From Halobacteria archaeon AArc-dxtr1 (GTDB taxonomy: Archaea > Halobacteriota > Halobacteria > Halobacteriales > Natrialbaceae), in assembly GCA_025517425.1 (NCBI GenBank), contig JAOPJY010000001.1, positions 248,001 through 312,000 of the forward strand: a DNA stretch of 64,000 nt. The letters are read 5' to 3'. Positions 50,592 to 59,400 of the stretch are shown here, one piece after another. Made by a program: the position numbers and the translations under genes. Numbering within the stretch: position 1 is the stretch's first letter; the number at the start of each line of letters is the position of its first letter. Under the pieces are notes generated by a model, which worked only from the letters and a program-made list of their open reading frames with translations, ran no database searches and was not told the DNA's origin.

Positions 50592-50903
50592 TCAGGTCGT
50601 CACACTCGCGATCGCCTCTTCTATCTCTGACTGAGCGTCTGGCCACTGCGTTTCGATCCACTCGATCGTCGCGACGATGTCCATCCGAAGTTCGTACTCG
50701 TATTGTTCTTTCAGACAGTCGGCGTACTTCGAGGCATCTGTCTCACTGTCGGCGTCGAGGATCTCGGTCGACTCGACGCAGTCTTCGGGTTCGTCATCGG
50801 GCGCGATATCGCTTTGATCGATCGAAATAGCAACTGCGCCAGCCGGTCCAACGAACAGCGCCGCCGTAACGAGGAGAGCGATCAGTGCGGTCACCAGACG
50901 CAT
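50592..50903 (-). CDS. Small secreted acidic protein of unknown function
   Basis: 103 residues. Residues 1-23 are a Sec signal peptide (MRLVTALIALLVTAALFVGP, AGA cleavage). The mature ~80 residues are acidic, with two cysteines (CVESTEIL and DCLKEQ) able to form a disulfide, then a helix (YELRMDIVATIEWIETQW). No family recognised. It converges with the HalOD1 gene across 52 bp. Confidence 0.68.
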   Translation of the reverse strand: MRLVTALIALLVTAALFVGPAGAVAISIDQSDIAPDDEPEDCVESTEILDADSETDASKYADCLKEQYEYELRMDIVATIEWIETQWPDAQSEIEEAIASVTT

Positions 50904-51066
50904 ATGTACTGGGGTGGACCATGACTGGCCACATACCTCTTGTGTCGAGTTTCAGGCTCTCGAACGGCTCCTCTCGTGGGTAATAGTCGTTCGCCTGCGT
51001 ATCAGCTACGACGAAACTGACGCAGAGTTATCTACCCGAGCGAGGAACGGTGAGTCGGAAACGATC

Positions 51067-51549
51067 ATGTACCGTGAAGGACACATTGGGCTGAACGCGC
51101 TCCTTTACTCACCGGTCGCTGTCGGCCTCCTCGTCACGGGTCACGTCGAGCTGGCGGCACTCGGCGCCGTCGTGGCGATCGGAACGTCGACGCTTCCGGA
51201 TCTCGATCTCGTGATCCCCTGGATTCGACACCGCGGAATTACCCACACCGTCTGGTTTGCCGTCACCGTGGGTCTCGCGACCGGCTATCTCGCGACGTTC
51301 GTCCCGCTGTCGTACGAGCCGACCGTCCTGTTCGCATTCGGCGCCCTCGTCGGCGCTGGCGGCATCTTGGGCCATCTCCTCGGAGACGCATTCACGCCCC
51401 TCGGTGTCGAACCGTTCCGGCCACTCAGCAACTCTCACTACACGCTTGGTCTGTTCACTGCCGAAAACTGGGTTGCGAACAACGTCTTCTTGCTGGTCGG
51501 CGCAGTCGCATTGGCGCTCTCGTTTAATCTATGGTTCGGAGTCGTCTGA
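51067..51549 (+). CDS. DUF457/YdjM-type membrane-bound metal-dependent hydrolase-like protein, paralogue
   Basis: 160 residues with the same start and motifs as the gene at 11518: MYREGHIGLNALLYSPVAV, STLPDLDLVIPWIRHRGITHTVWF, GGILGHLLGDAFTPLGVEPF and SNSHYTLGLFTAENWVANN. Four membrane helices. ATG 51067 is chosen because the longer frame from 50914 lacks typical N-terminal sequence. Function unproven. Confidence 0.85.
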   Translation: MYREGHIGLNALLYSPVAVGLLVTGHVELAALGAVVAIGTSTLPDLDLVIPWIRHRGITHTVWFAVTVGLATGYLATFVPLSYEPTVLFAFGALVGAGGILGHLLGDAFTPLGVEPFRPLSNSHYTLGLFTAENWVANNVFLLVGAVALALSFNLWFGVV

Positions 51550-51603
51550 CTGTCCCTTCCCAGTGAGAGCAACATACTTGACTGACCACCCGAAGCAACG
51601 ACT

Positions 51604-52212
51604 GTGATCGTCGTCGCATTGGGACACCGGCTCACCGATCCGACCATCCACCCACACCTCCGGAGACGCGTCAACGCTGCCGTTGACGCCTATCAGGCGA
51701 CCAGCGCCTCGGCGTTGCTCGTCAGTGGCGGCCGGCGCAACGAGGCGGTCGACCGGTCGGAGGCGGCAGTGATGTACGAGCACGCTCGCGAGCGCGGCGT
51801 TCCGGCGACACGGCTCCTCGCGGAAGACCACTCACTCGATACGATCGGCAACGCCTACTTTACACGCTGTCTGCTCGATCGACGAGAGATATCTCCGGAG
51901 ACCCTCCTACTGGTTACAGCCGACCAGCACGCAGACCGGGCCGCGTTCGCCTTCGAGCAGTGTTTCGAGGACGTCGAGATCGATGCGTCGGTTACTGTCG
52001 AGGCGCCACGAACCGAATCGGGCCACGACGAGGGAGAACAGTCAGGTGCAGGTCCTCGCACCCGTATGGACCGAACGCGGACCTTCTTCGAGCCAGTTGA
52101 ACCAGGCGATCGGATCGCGATCGCCCGTCGACTCGTCGATACCCACGACTGCTACGGACCGGGCGACGTCGCCGATGCAGTCGACGAGACGTTCCCACGC
52201 CGTTCGGTTTAG
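51604..52212 (+). CDS. DUF218/YdcF-like protein
   Basis: 202 residues from GTG 51604. VIVVALGHRLTDPTIHPHLRRRVNAAVDAY, ALLVSGGRRNEAVDRSEAAVMYEHARERGVPATRLLAEDHSLDTIGNAYF and TLLLVTADQHADRAAFAF are the DUF218 core; Arg/Glu and Asn-rich pockets fit SAM or nucleotide binding reported for YdcF. Unlike ElyC or SanA it lacks a transmembrane anchor. The C-terminal 60 residues are variable. Its stop overlaps the stop of the convergent acidic-repeat gene. Confidence 0.82.
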   Translation: MIVVALGHRLTDPTIHPHLRRRVNAAVDAYQATSASALLVSGGRRNEAVDRSEAAVMYEHARERGVPATRLLAEDHSLDTIGNAYFTRCLLDRREISPETLLLVTADQHADRAAFAFEQCFEDVEIDASVTVEAPRTESGHDEGEQSGAGPRTRMDRTRTFFEPVEPGDRIAIARRLVDTHDCYGPGDVADAVDETFPRRSV

Positions 52213-52853
52213 GGGGTGAAGAACCGCTTCAGTTTCGCCACGAGCCCGCCCGAGGAGTGAGCGTCGTCGCTCGATTCGGTCGTGTTCCGCTCGTCTCCCT
52301 CATCCGAGCCGTCGGCGGGGCCCTCGATCGTCGCCCGCGTGGGTGAGCTGGCGTCGATGTCGTCCAGCGAGAGGTCAATCTCGTCGACGTCGGGGGTCGG
52401 CTCGCGTCCCTCGCCGGCTTCCGCCTGTCTGACGTCTGCGCCCGTCACTGCGCCTCGCTCGATTCGATCGGCGAGCTCGTCGGGATCGGGCCGCTCGTCT
52501 GCCGGCTTCTCGGCTGTTGATTTCTTGTCTTCGGCTGTTTCGTCTGCCGGCTTCTCGGCTGTTGATCTCTCGTCTTCGGCTGTTTCGTCTGCCGGCTTCT
52601 CGGCTTCTGGCGCTTCGTCGTCCTCGCCGACGGTCGGCTCCGAACTGTGCTCCGCCACGGACGCGTCCGGCTGCGACGCCGGCGGCTCGTCGTCCGTCTC
52701 GTTTGGCCCGGCCTCCTGCTCGTCGTCTTGGCGCGTGATCGAGTTGAGGATGTCGTCGACGCTGGTGTCTGAGACGACTCGCTTCGGGCCACCGCCGGGC
52801 TCCGACCGGTCGGCGTCCTCGTCGGAGGGCTGGTTCGTGTGGTCGTCGGCCAT
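52209..52853 (-). CDS. Acidic low-complexity protein with amphipathic C-terminus and 15-residue tandem repeats
   Basis: 214 residues, mostly Asp/Glu/Ser/Pro/Ala and likely disordered. A 45-bp DNA repeat (52496-52540, 52541-52585, and a partial third) encodes ADETAEDxxSTAEKP. VSDTSVDDILNSITRQDD near the N-terminus and GGLVAKLKRFFTP at the C-terminus are the only segments with hydrophobic pattern; the latter could bind a membrane or partner. No family recognised. It lies between DUF218 and BrkB genes. Confidence 0.68.
   Translation of the reverse strand: MADDHTNQPSDEDADRSEPGGGPKRVVSDTSVDDILNSITRQDDEQEAGPNETDDEPPASQPDASVAEHSSEPTVGEDDEAPEAEKPADETAEDERSTAEKPADETAEDKKSTAEKPADERPDPDELADRIERGAVTGADVRQAEAGEGREPTPDVDEIDLSLDDIDASSPTRATIEGPADGSDEGDERNTTESSDDAHSSGGLVAKLKRFFTP
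52496..52610. repeat. 45-bp tandem repeat, about 2.5 copies
   Basis: Two full units (52496-52540 and 52541-52585) differ at a few positions; the third is partial. All in frame within the acidic-protein gene, so copy number could vary between strains without frameshift. Confidence 0.75.
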
Positions 52854-52916
52854 CGTCTCGGTGTGACGAGGCGGGCGACATAACTGTTCCTCACTTCGTG
52901 GGTCCGGGACTGGGGT

Positions 52917-53702
52917 TCAGGCCGCAAGCGAGGGACGCGACACGACGACGTTCACGACTGCTCCGAGCAACACCACGATGCCGGCCAGGTAGAGCCACGT
53001 AACGAACAACAAGACGGCACCCAGCGCGCCGTAGGCCTCGTACTGCCCTGCGTTCGCCGCGTAGAGCTGGAATCCCGCCTGCAGGACCACCCAGCCTACG
53101 GCAGCCACTCCCGCTCCCGGGAGCGCCTCTCGAAGCCCGATCGAAATCGGCGGCAAGACGTAGTACATCGGGAGAAAAACCACCACCAGACCGAACAGGA
53201 GGACGAACCAGCCAAACACCCCGACGTAGGGAATCGGCGTCAGCCGCAACAACGTCCCGACTGCGAACATCAGTGCGAGGCCGCCGACTCCCGCAACGAG
53301 GACGATCACTCCCTCCCGGAGCTGGTCTACGAACGAATCCTCCTCGACCGTCCCGTAGATCCGATCGAACGCGAGGCTCAGCCCCCGAAACACCTTGAGG
53401 GCACCCCAGGCGGCGACGAGCAGTGCCACGACGGTCGCCTCAGCACGGCCCGACTCGGTCGTCAGTACGTCCATCACGAGGTCTTCCCCGGCGTCGGGAA
53501 GGAAGTCCCCCGCCAGCACGACGAGCTGTTCGGCGGCAGCCTCACCGTCGACCAGCGAGCCGATTACCACTGCCAGTAAGACAAGCGGAATCAGTGAGAC
53601 GAACGCGTAGTACGCGAATCCAGCCGCGAGGTACGTCAGGTCCCGATCGCTCGCAGTCCGGTAGACGGCGAGCCCGGTTGACTTTACTCCGTCGACGGTC
53701 AT
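52917..53702 (-). CDS. YihY/BrkB family membrane protein
   Basis: 261 residues with about six transmembrane helices. Motifs DRDLTYLAAGFAYYAFVSLIPLVLL, AAWGALKVFRGLSLAFDRIYG and ALPGAGVAAVGWVVLQAGFQLY are characteristic of YihY (once called RNase BN, now known not to be). The transport or structural role is unknown. ATG 53702 is chosen. Confidence 0.88.
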   Translation of the reverse strand: MTVDGVKSTGLAVYRTASDRDLTYLAAGFAYYAFVSLIPLVLLAVVIGSLVDGEAAAEQLVVLAGDFLPDAGEDLVMDVLTTESGRAEATVVALLVAAWGALKVFRGLSLAFDRIYGTVEEDSFVDQLREGVIVLVAGVGGLALMFAVGTLLRLTPIPYVGVFGWFVLLFGLVVVFLPMYYVLPPISIGLREALPGAGVAAVGWVVLQAGFQLYAANAGQYEAYGALGAVLLFVTWLYLAGIVVLLGAVVNVVVSRPSLAA

Positions 53703-53784
53703 ACACTACGTTTACCGACGACGACCAAGAGTGTGTCACTCCATCGCAGCGAACGCAGCCGTCGTCTGACTGTCGCGGAGGACA

Positions 53785-54675
53785 TTACTGGGTAAACGTG
53801 ATCGGGAAGCTGTCGGCCTCGATGCAGAAGTTGTGCGTCGCGTACACCTCGCCCGAGCCGGTAATGTAGACGCCGACGCCGCCGCGGTCCCACGAGTCAG
53901 TCTGGTTTTCCTCTAAGATCGCTGCGCGGTGATCGGTCGAGTTCATCCACTGATCGACCAGCCCCTCGGCGATCCCCTCTGCGGTGTGGTACTCGACCGT
54001 TCCACCGTTGCCAGGCTGCTCGACGGGGCCATCGAGGTGGTTCAGTGCCAGGTTTTCGCCGTACCGTTGACAGTAGTCAGCCACTTCCTGGAAGCGATCA
54101 TGGGGTTCCTGTCCGTCGGGATTCGTGTGGGCGAAGTAGTCTCGATCGGACATATCGTAGCTGTGGGCACGTGACACCGACGCGATCGTGCCGTCCCAAT
54201 CGATCGACTCGAGCCCGTGATCGGCACGACGGTCGTTGACTTCGGCGTGGACGAAGTCTTCGACTGTAGCCGAGCTGACGACCTCGACTTGCGTCTCGTA
54301 GCTCGATTCGTTCGGATCGTCTGGATGGACGAGATCTGGGTCACGGTCGCCAGTCTCCGGCGGGTCGCCGCTCGGAGCGGGGAGTTCACCGGGCGAGAAC
54401 GGCCCCCGATCGAGTTCGTCGACGATCGCCGGGCCGAAAGTGATGGCTCCGGCGACGAGCACCACGACGAGCCCGATCGTTCCGAGCAGGCGTACTATGC
54501 TCCCGGCTGTGCCCGTGTCGCTCGTCGACGCCTCCCTGCGAGCGACGGTGTCGGTCCCCTCGCTTTCGTACTCGGGTGTCTCCCAGTCGATGACGTCGGA
54601 CGGGCTGGTGTCATCGTTTTGGGGACGAGCCCCCGTCGAATCGTCCGGCGAACGGTCGGGGGAGTGTGAGTCCAT
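53785..54675 (-). CDS. Membrane-anchored CAP/SCP-domain protein
   Basis: 296 residues. An acidic ~60-residue cytoplasmic N-terminus, one transmembrane helix (VRLLGTIGLVVVLVAGAITF), an acidic Pro-rich spacer, then a CAP domain from ~residue 150: VNDRRADHGLESIDWDGTIASVSRAHSYDM, DYFAHTNPDGQEPHDRF, CQRYGENLAL and GLVDQWMNSTDHRAAIL, GVGVYITGSGEVYATHNFC. His residues in SRAHS and NSTDHR fit the CAP cavity. Probably faces the outside; its activity is unknown in archaea. Confidence 0.86.
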   Translation of the reverse strand: MDSHSPDRSPDDSTGARPQNDDTSPSDVIDWETPEYESEGTDTVARREASTSDTGTAGSIVRLLGTIGLVVVLVAGAITFGPAIVDELDRGPFSPGELPAPSGDPPETGDRDPDLVHPDDPNESSYETQVEVVSSATVEDFVHAEVNDRRADHGLESIDWDGTIASVSRAHSYDMSDRDYFAHTNPDGQEPHDRFQEVADYCQRYGENLALNHLDGPVEQPGNGGTVEYHTAEGIAEGLVDQWMNSTDHRAAILEENQTDSWDRGGVGVYITGSGEVYATHNFCIEADSFPITFTQ

Positions 54676-54770
54676 ACGATCTTCGTGTCCAGAAACGGGC
54701 GGCCAAAATAAGACCACCGGGATCGATCGCAGCTGCTGCGAGGTACCCGGTCGAGGAGTCACCGGCCCAC

Positions 54771-55097
54771 TCACTCCGACTCGGGAGGCGACATCGCCGG
54801 CTCGCCGAAGATCGTCTCGTGAAACCCGATGACGAGTCCGGGAACGACGGCCATAAAGAGGTGTTCTTCTATCGGAATGCCGGCGACGTCGACGCCGGTC
54901 CGGAGCTGAATGTCGAAGACGCCGACGGCGAGCGTGTACCGATCCCAGAGGTACGCGATCGGGTACAGCGCGAGGATCGTCGCGCCCGCGCGGCGAAGTG
55001 CGTTTGCACGCCACAGCAAGACGAACGCGATTGCCCCCCAGAACAGTTCGGTGGCCAGATACGTGTATCGGCCCAGAACGCTGATATCGAGGCTCAT
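54771..55097 (-). CDS. Single-repeat lycopene-cyclase-domain membrane protein
   Basis: 108 residues with three hydrophobic helices. YLATELFWGAIAFVLLW, the charged-aromatic loop YPIAYLWDRYTLAVGVF and AGIPIEEHLFMAVVPGLVIGF match one half of CrtYc/d-type lycopene cyclase, with the PIEE motif. Active archaeal CrtY has two such repeats or two subunits; this has one. It may need a partner or do something else. It lies between the CAP gene (minus) and the CBS gene (plus), with no carotenoid genes nearby. Confidence 0.8.
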   Translation of the reverse strand: MSLDISVLGRYTYLATELFWGAIAFVLLWRANALRRAGATILALYPIAYLWDRYTLAVGVFDIQLRTGVDVAGIPIEEHLFMAVVPGLVIGFHETIFGEPAMSPPESE

Positions 55098-55233
55098 GGG
55101 CGCATATCCACCGCCAGCGACAAAAGCGCAGACCCGGCAACGAATCGGCCTGCCGCAGGGTTGCGTGAGTTCCCACGGGGCAGTCACCGGCGGTACGTTG
55201 AATATCCCGGCGCGAGTAGCCTCGCCCGGAACG

Positions 55234-56391
55234 ATGAATATCGCTGATATCGCCACCACGGAGTACATCGACGTGGACGCCGGAACGCGAATGGGGAAGG
55301 TCCGTTCGACCTTCGAGAACGGAAACCCCAAGGGTATTATTGTCACTGACGACGGCGAGTACGAGGGCGTCATCAGCGAGCGGGAGGTCCTCCAGTCGCA
55401 CGTCGAAGACGACGCCAAGGTGGCGGCGCTGATCAAGCCGAGTCGGAAGGCCCCCGCACCGAAAGTCGACAGACACGAGAACGTCCGGGAGGTCGCACGC
55501 GTCCTTATCGAGGGGAACTCGAAGGTTGCGCCGGTGTTCCAGAACGACGAGCTCTGGGGTGTGATCACCGACGACGCGATTCTCCGAGCCGTTCTCGAGA
55601 ATCTGGATGCTCTGTCGGTTGCGGACATCTACACGGACGACCCGGTCACCGTCCAGGAAGACGACGGCATCGGGAAGGCGATCAACTACCTCCGCGAACA
55701 CGGAATCTCGCGACTACCCGTCTTGAACGAGAACGGCTACCTCACCGGCGTCGTCACGACTCACGACATCGCCGACTTCGTCATCCGCCAGAACGAGCGG
55801 ATGACCACCGGCGACCGAGTTGGAGACAACGACCGGATGCTCGACGTCCCGATCTACGACATTATGAACAGCCCGGTCCAGACGACCTCGCTCGACGCCA
55901 CCGCCCGCGAGGCAGTCGAGCAGATGCTCGAGTCCGACTACGCGGGGTTGATGGTCACCCCAGAGGACGACGATCGGATCGCCAACGGCGTGATCACCAA
56001 AACCGACGTGCTCCGGGCGCTGACCTTCACCGAAGAAGAGCACATGGACGTCCAGATCACGAACGTCTCGCTGCTCGACACCATCAGCCGAGAGTCGGTC
56101 GTCGAAAGCATCCAGCAGGTGGCCGATAAGTACCAGGACATGCAGGTGCTTCACGCACACGTGCGCTTGCACGAACACAACGAGAAGCTCCGTGGGACCC
56201 CCCTGATCCGCGCCCAGATTCGGCTGCGGACGAACAAGGGACAGGTCGCCGGAACCGGCGAAGGGTACGGCGCCGAAAACGCCTTCCGCGTCGCCCTCGA
56301 TAAACTCGAGCGCAACGTCTTAGAGGTGAAGGGCGTCCAGAGCGACGAAGAGTACCGCGGTCAGTTGCTTCGGAAGCTAAACGAGCTGTAG
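55234..56391 (+). CDS. Four-CBS-domain protein with possible HPF-like C-terminal domain
   Basis: 385 residues. Four CBS units: residues ~1-60 (ATTEYIDVDAGTRMGKV), ~65-125, ~130-190 (IYTDDPVTVQEDDGIGKAI, VVTTHDIADFV) and ~205-270 (IMNSPVQTTSLDATAREAV). The last ~100 residues (DMQVLHAHVRLHEHNEKLRGTPLIRAQIRLRTNKGQVAGTGEGYGAENAFRVALDKLERNVL) recall the beta-alpha-beta-beta-beta-alpha plan of HPF/RaiA ribosome hibernation factors. CBS pairs bind adenine nucleotides, so an energy-sensing ribosome factor is an inference. ATG 55234 chosen. Confidence 0.8.
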   Translation: MNIADIATTEYIDVDAGTRMGKVRSTFENGNPKGIIVTDDGEYEGVISEREVLQSHVEDDAKVAALIKPSRKAPAPKVDRHENVREVARVLIEGNSKVAPVFQNDELWGVITDDAILRAVLENLDALSVADIYTDDPVTVQEDDGIGKAINYLREHGISRLPVLNENGYLTGVVTTHDIADFVIRQNERMTTGDRVGDNDRMLDVPIYDIMNSPVQTTSLDATAREAVEQMLESDYAGLMVTPEDDDRIANGVITKTDVLRALTFTEEEHMDVQITNVSLLDTISRESVVESIQQVADKYQDMQVLHAHVRLHEHNEKLRGTPLIRAQIRLRTNKGQVAGTGEGYGAENAFRVALDKLERNVLEVKGVQSDEEYRGQLLRKLNEL

Positions 56392-56430
56392 CCGGCCCCG
56401 GTTCGATCAGCAAAGCATTATTTTCGATTC

Positions 56431-59400
56431 TCACGGACAGGTTGTTATCCGTCGTGCCGCCAGTCCAGCGCCGACCGCGATCACCGCGACGGCTGCGGCG
56501 CCGACACCGAAGCCGGGAATCGCGCTCTCGGTGCTCGCGACCGTGACGGTTATCGACTCGACCGCGCCGCTTTCGACGGGATCGGTCGCCACCTCGCCGT
56601 CCTCGTAGCCCTCGGCCATAGCACTGAGGGTGTAGCTATCGCCGGTTCCAGGAACCGTGACCGTCACCTCGCCGTCGGCGTCGGTCCCGTCGCCGACTGT
56701 GAACGCCGAGCCGTCGGGGCGTTCGACAGTCACCGTCGCGTCTGCAACTGGCTCGTTCCCGTCGGATGCGACGACGACCTCTACCGTCGCGTCGCCTGCG
56801 AGCGAGACCGATTCTGCGGTCGTCGTGGCGGGGTTCGTGACGTCGACTGCGACCGATTCCTCGTCGTAGCCCGCTGCGCTTACGGTGAGGTCGTAGTTGC
56901 CCCCGCTCGGAACGGCGTCGATCCGGTACGTGCCGTCGCTGTCGTGAGTTCCCTCGTAGGTCCCCTGGTCCCCGGACCCCTCGACGGTCGCGTCGGTAAT
57001 CGCGTCGGTGAAGTGGGAATCGGTCACGTCGAGTTCGATGGCGGCGTCGCCGGCGAGCGTGACGTCGGTTGCCTCACCGACCGGGGCCGTCTCGGTGGTC
57101 GTCTCGTAGCCATCGGCACCGACGGACACGTCGTAAGCCGACGCTGCTCCGGAAACGATCACATCGAGCTCGCCGCTGGCGTCGGTTTCGCCGGGCGCCT
57201 CGAACGTGGCGCCGTCTGCGCGCTCGACCGTGATGGTCGCAGCTTCGATCGCGGTTTCTGTCACCGTGTCGGCGGCTGCGATCTCGACCGCCGCGGCTCC
57301 CGAGAGCGCGATCGGATCGGCGGTCGTCGTCCCCGGATCAGCGACGGTCAGCTCCACTGCCTCGGACTCGTAGCCATCGGCAGCGGCCGTCAGCTCGTAG
57401 GCGCTCTCGCTGGGTAGCGCTTCGACGACCAACGTGCCGTCGTCCGTCTCGGAACCGGGGTAGGTTCCTCGCTCTCCGCTGGCCTCGACGGTCACGTCGG
57501 TAATCGCGTCCTCGAAATGGGCATCGGTCACGTCCAATTCGACGGCCGCGTCACCGGAAAGGTCGATTGCGATCGATTCCTCGTCACCGCTTCCGAGCGA
57601 CGGCGTCGCGTCGGTTTCCGCCTCATAGCCCGTGGCTGCCGTCTCAACGTCGTACGCCTCCCCTGTTCCGGGCACGGTCACCGAGAGCATTCCGTCGGCA
57701 TCGGCTTCGCCGGGCGCCTCGAACGTAGCGCCGTCTGCGCGCTCGACTGCGACGGTCGCGTTCTCGATCGCAGCCTCGGTCACCGAGTCGGCGGCGTCGA
57801 CCTCGAACGCCGCATCGCCTGAGAGGGCAACCGAATCGGCGGCTGTCGTGCCGGCGTCCGTGACGTCGACCGAGACCGTCTCGTCGAGGTATCCATCGGC
57901 GCTCGCGGTGAGGTCGTAGTTTCCGAGGCTGGGGACGTTGTCGATCACGTAGGTGCCGTCTTCGTGATGAATTCCCTCGTAGGAACCCTGGGAACCCGAG
58001 AGCGTGACATCCGCGTCGGCGATTCCATCCGCAAAGTGGGCGTCGGTGACGTCGAGTTCGATGGCGGCGTCGCCGGCGAGTGCGACATCGTGGGCGACAG
58101 TGTCGCCAGGTCCGATCGTTTTGGTCTCCTCAGCGGGGTCGTACCCATCGGCTGCAACCGAGATCGCGTACGCCTGTTCGGTGCCGGGAACGGCAACGGC
58201 GAGATCGCCGTTGCTATCGGTTTCCTCGTGCGCTTCGAACGTAGCGCCGTCCTCGCGCTCAACCGCGACGGTGGCGTTCTCGATTGCCGCCTCAGTCACC
58301 GCGTCGGCGGCGGAAATCTCAACCGTCGCGTCGCCGGAGAGCGCGATCGGATCAGCGACCGTCGTGCCGGCGTCCGTGACGTCGAGTTCGGTCGTTCCGT
58401 CGTCGTAACCCGCCGCGCTCGCCGTGAGATCGTAGCCGCCGACGCTTGGAACGGCTTCGATCCGGTACGTGCCGTCGCCCTCGTAGGCGCCTTCGTAGGT
58501 TCCGTGTTCGCCCGACACCTCGATGGTCGCGTCGGAAATGTCGTCTCCGAAGTGGGCGTCGGTGACGTCGAGTTCGACGGCTCCATCGCCCGTCAGTTCG
58601 ACCGCAGTAGACCCGTCACCCTCCGCGGAGGTCGTCACCGACACTGGCTCTGCGTCGTGGTATCCGTCCGCGTCGATACTCAGATCGTATGCTGCTTCGG
58701 CCCCGGGAACGGCGACAGCGAGGTCGCCGCCGCTATCGGTTTCGTCGGGCGCCTCGAACGTGGCGCCATCTTCGCGCTCGACCGCGACAGTTGCATCTTC
58801 GATCCCAGCCTCTGTCACCGCGTCCGACACCGACACCTGGATCGACCCGGAGCCGGTCATGGAGACGTGCTCGGTAACGGTCCCTGGCTCGGTGACGATG
58901 AGTTGTGGATATACGTCCTGATAGCCGGCTGCGGCAATGGTGACGTCGTACCGATCGATACCGGGAACGTCCGGAATCGTATAGGTGCCGTCGCCGTCGT
59001 ACGTTCCCGGGTAGCGCTCTCCTGCCGTCGCCTCAGCCTCGACGGCCGCGTCAGCGATCTGATCGCCGAAGTGGGCGTCGGTGACGTCCAGTTCGATGGC
59101 GGCGTCACCCGCCAGCGAGACGTCGTGGACGGTCGTCTCGCCGTCGTCGATGAACCGGTCTTCGTCGCTGCTCTCGTAGCCGTCTGCCTCGATTGTGACC
59201 GCGTACTCGTCCCCACCGTCGATTCCCTCGACCTCGTAGGTGCCGTCGCTTGCGGTCGTCACCTCGCGATCGTCGACCGTGACGGTCGCGCTGCTGATCG
59301 GCGCGCCGGTCACGTCGTCGGTGACGGTGCCGGTGAGCGTGGCCGTCGTCGCCACGTCGTCAACAGCTGCGTGGGCGTCGATCACCCCGTCACCGTACCG

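Noticed and set aside
52496-52610. CRISPR-like direct repeats
   Set aside because: Units are contiguous 45-mers without spacers and encode in-frame amino-acid repeats.
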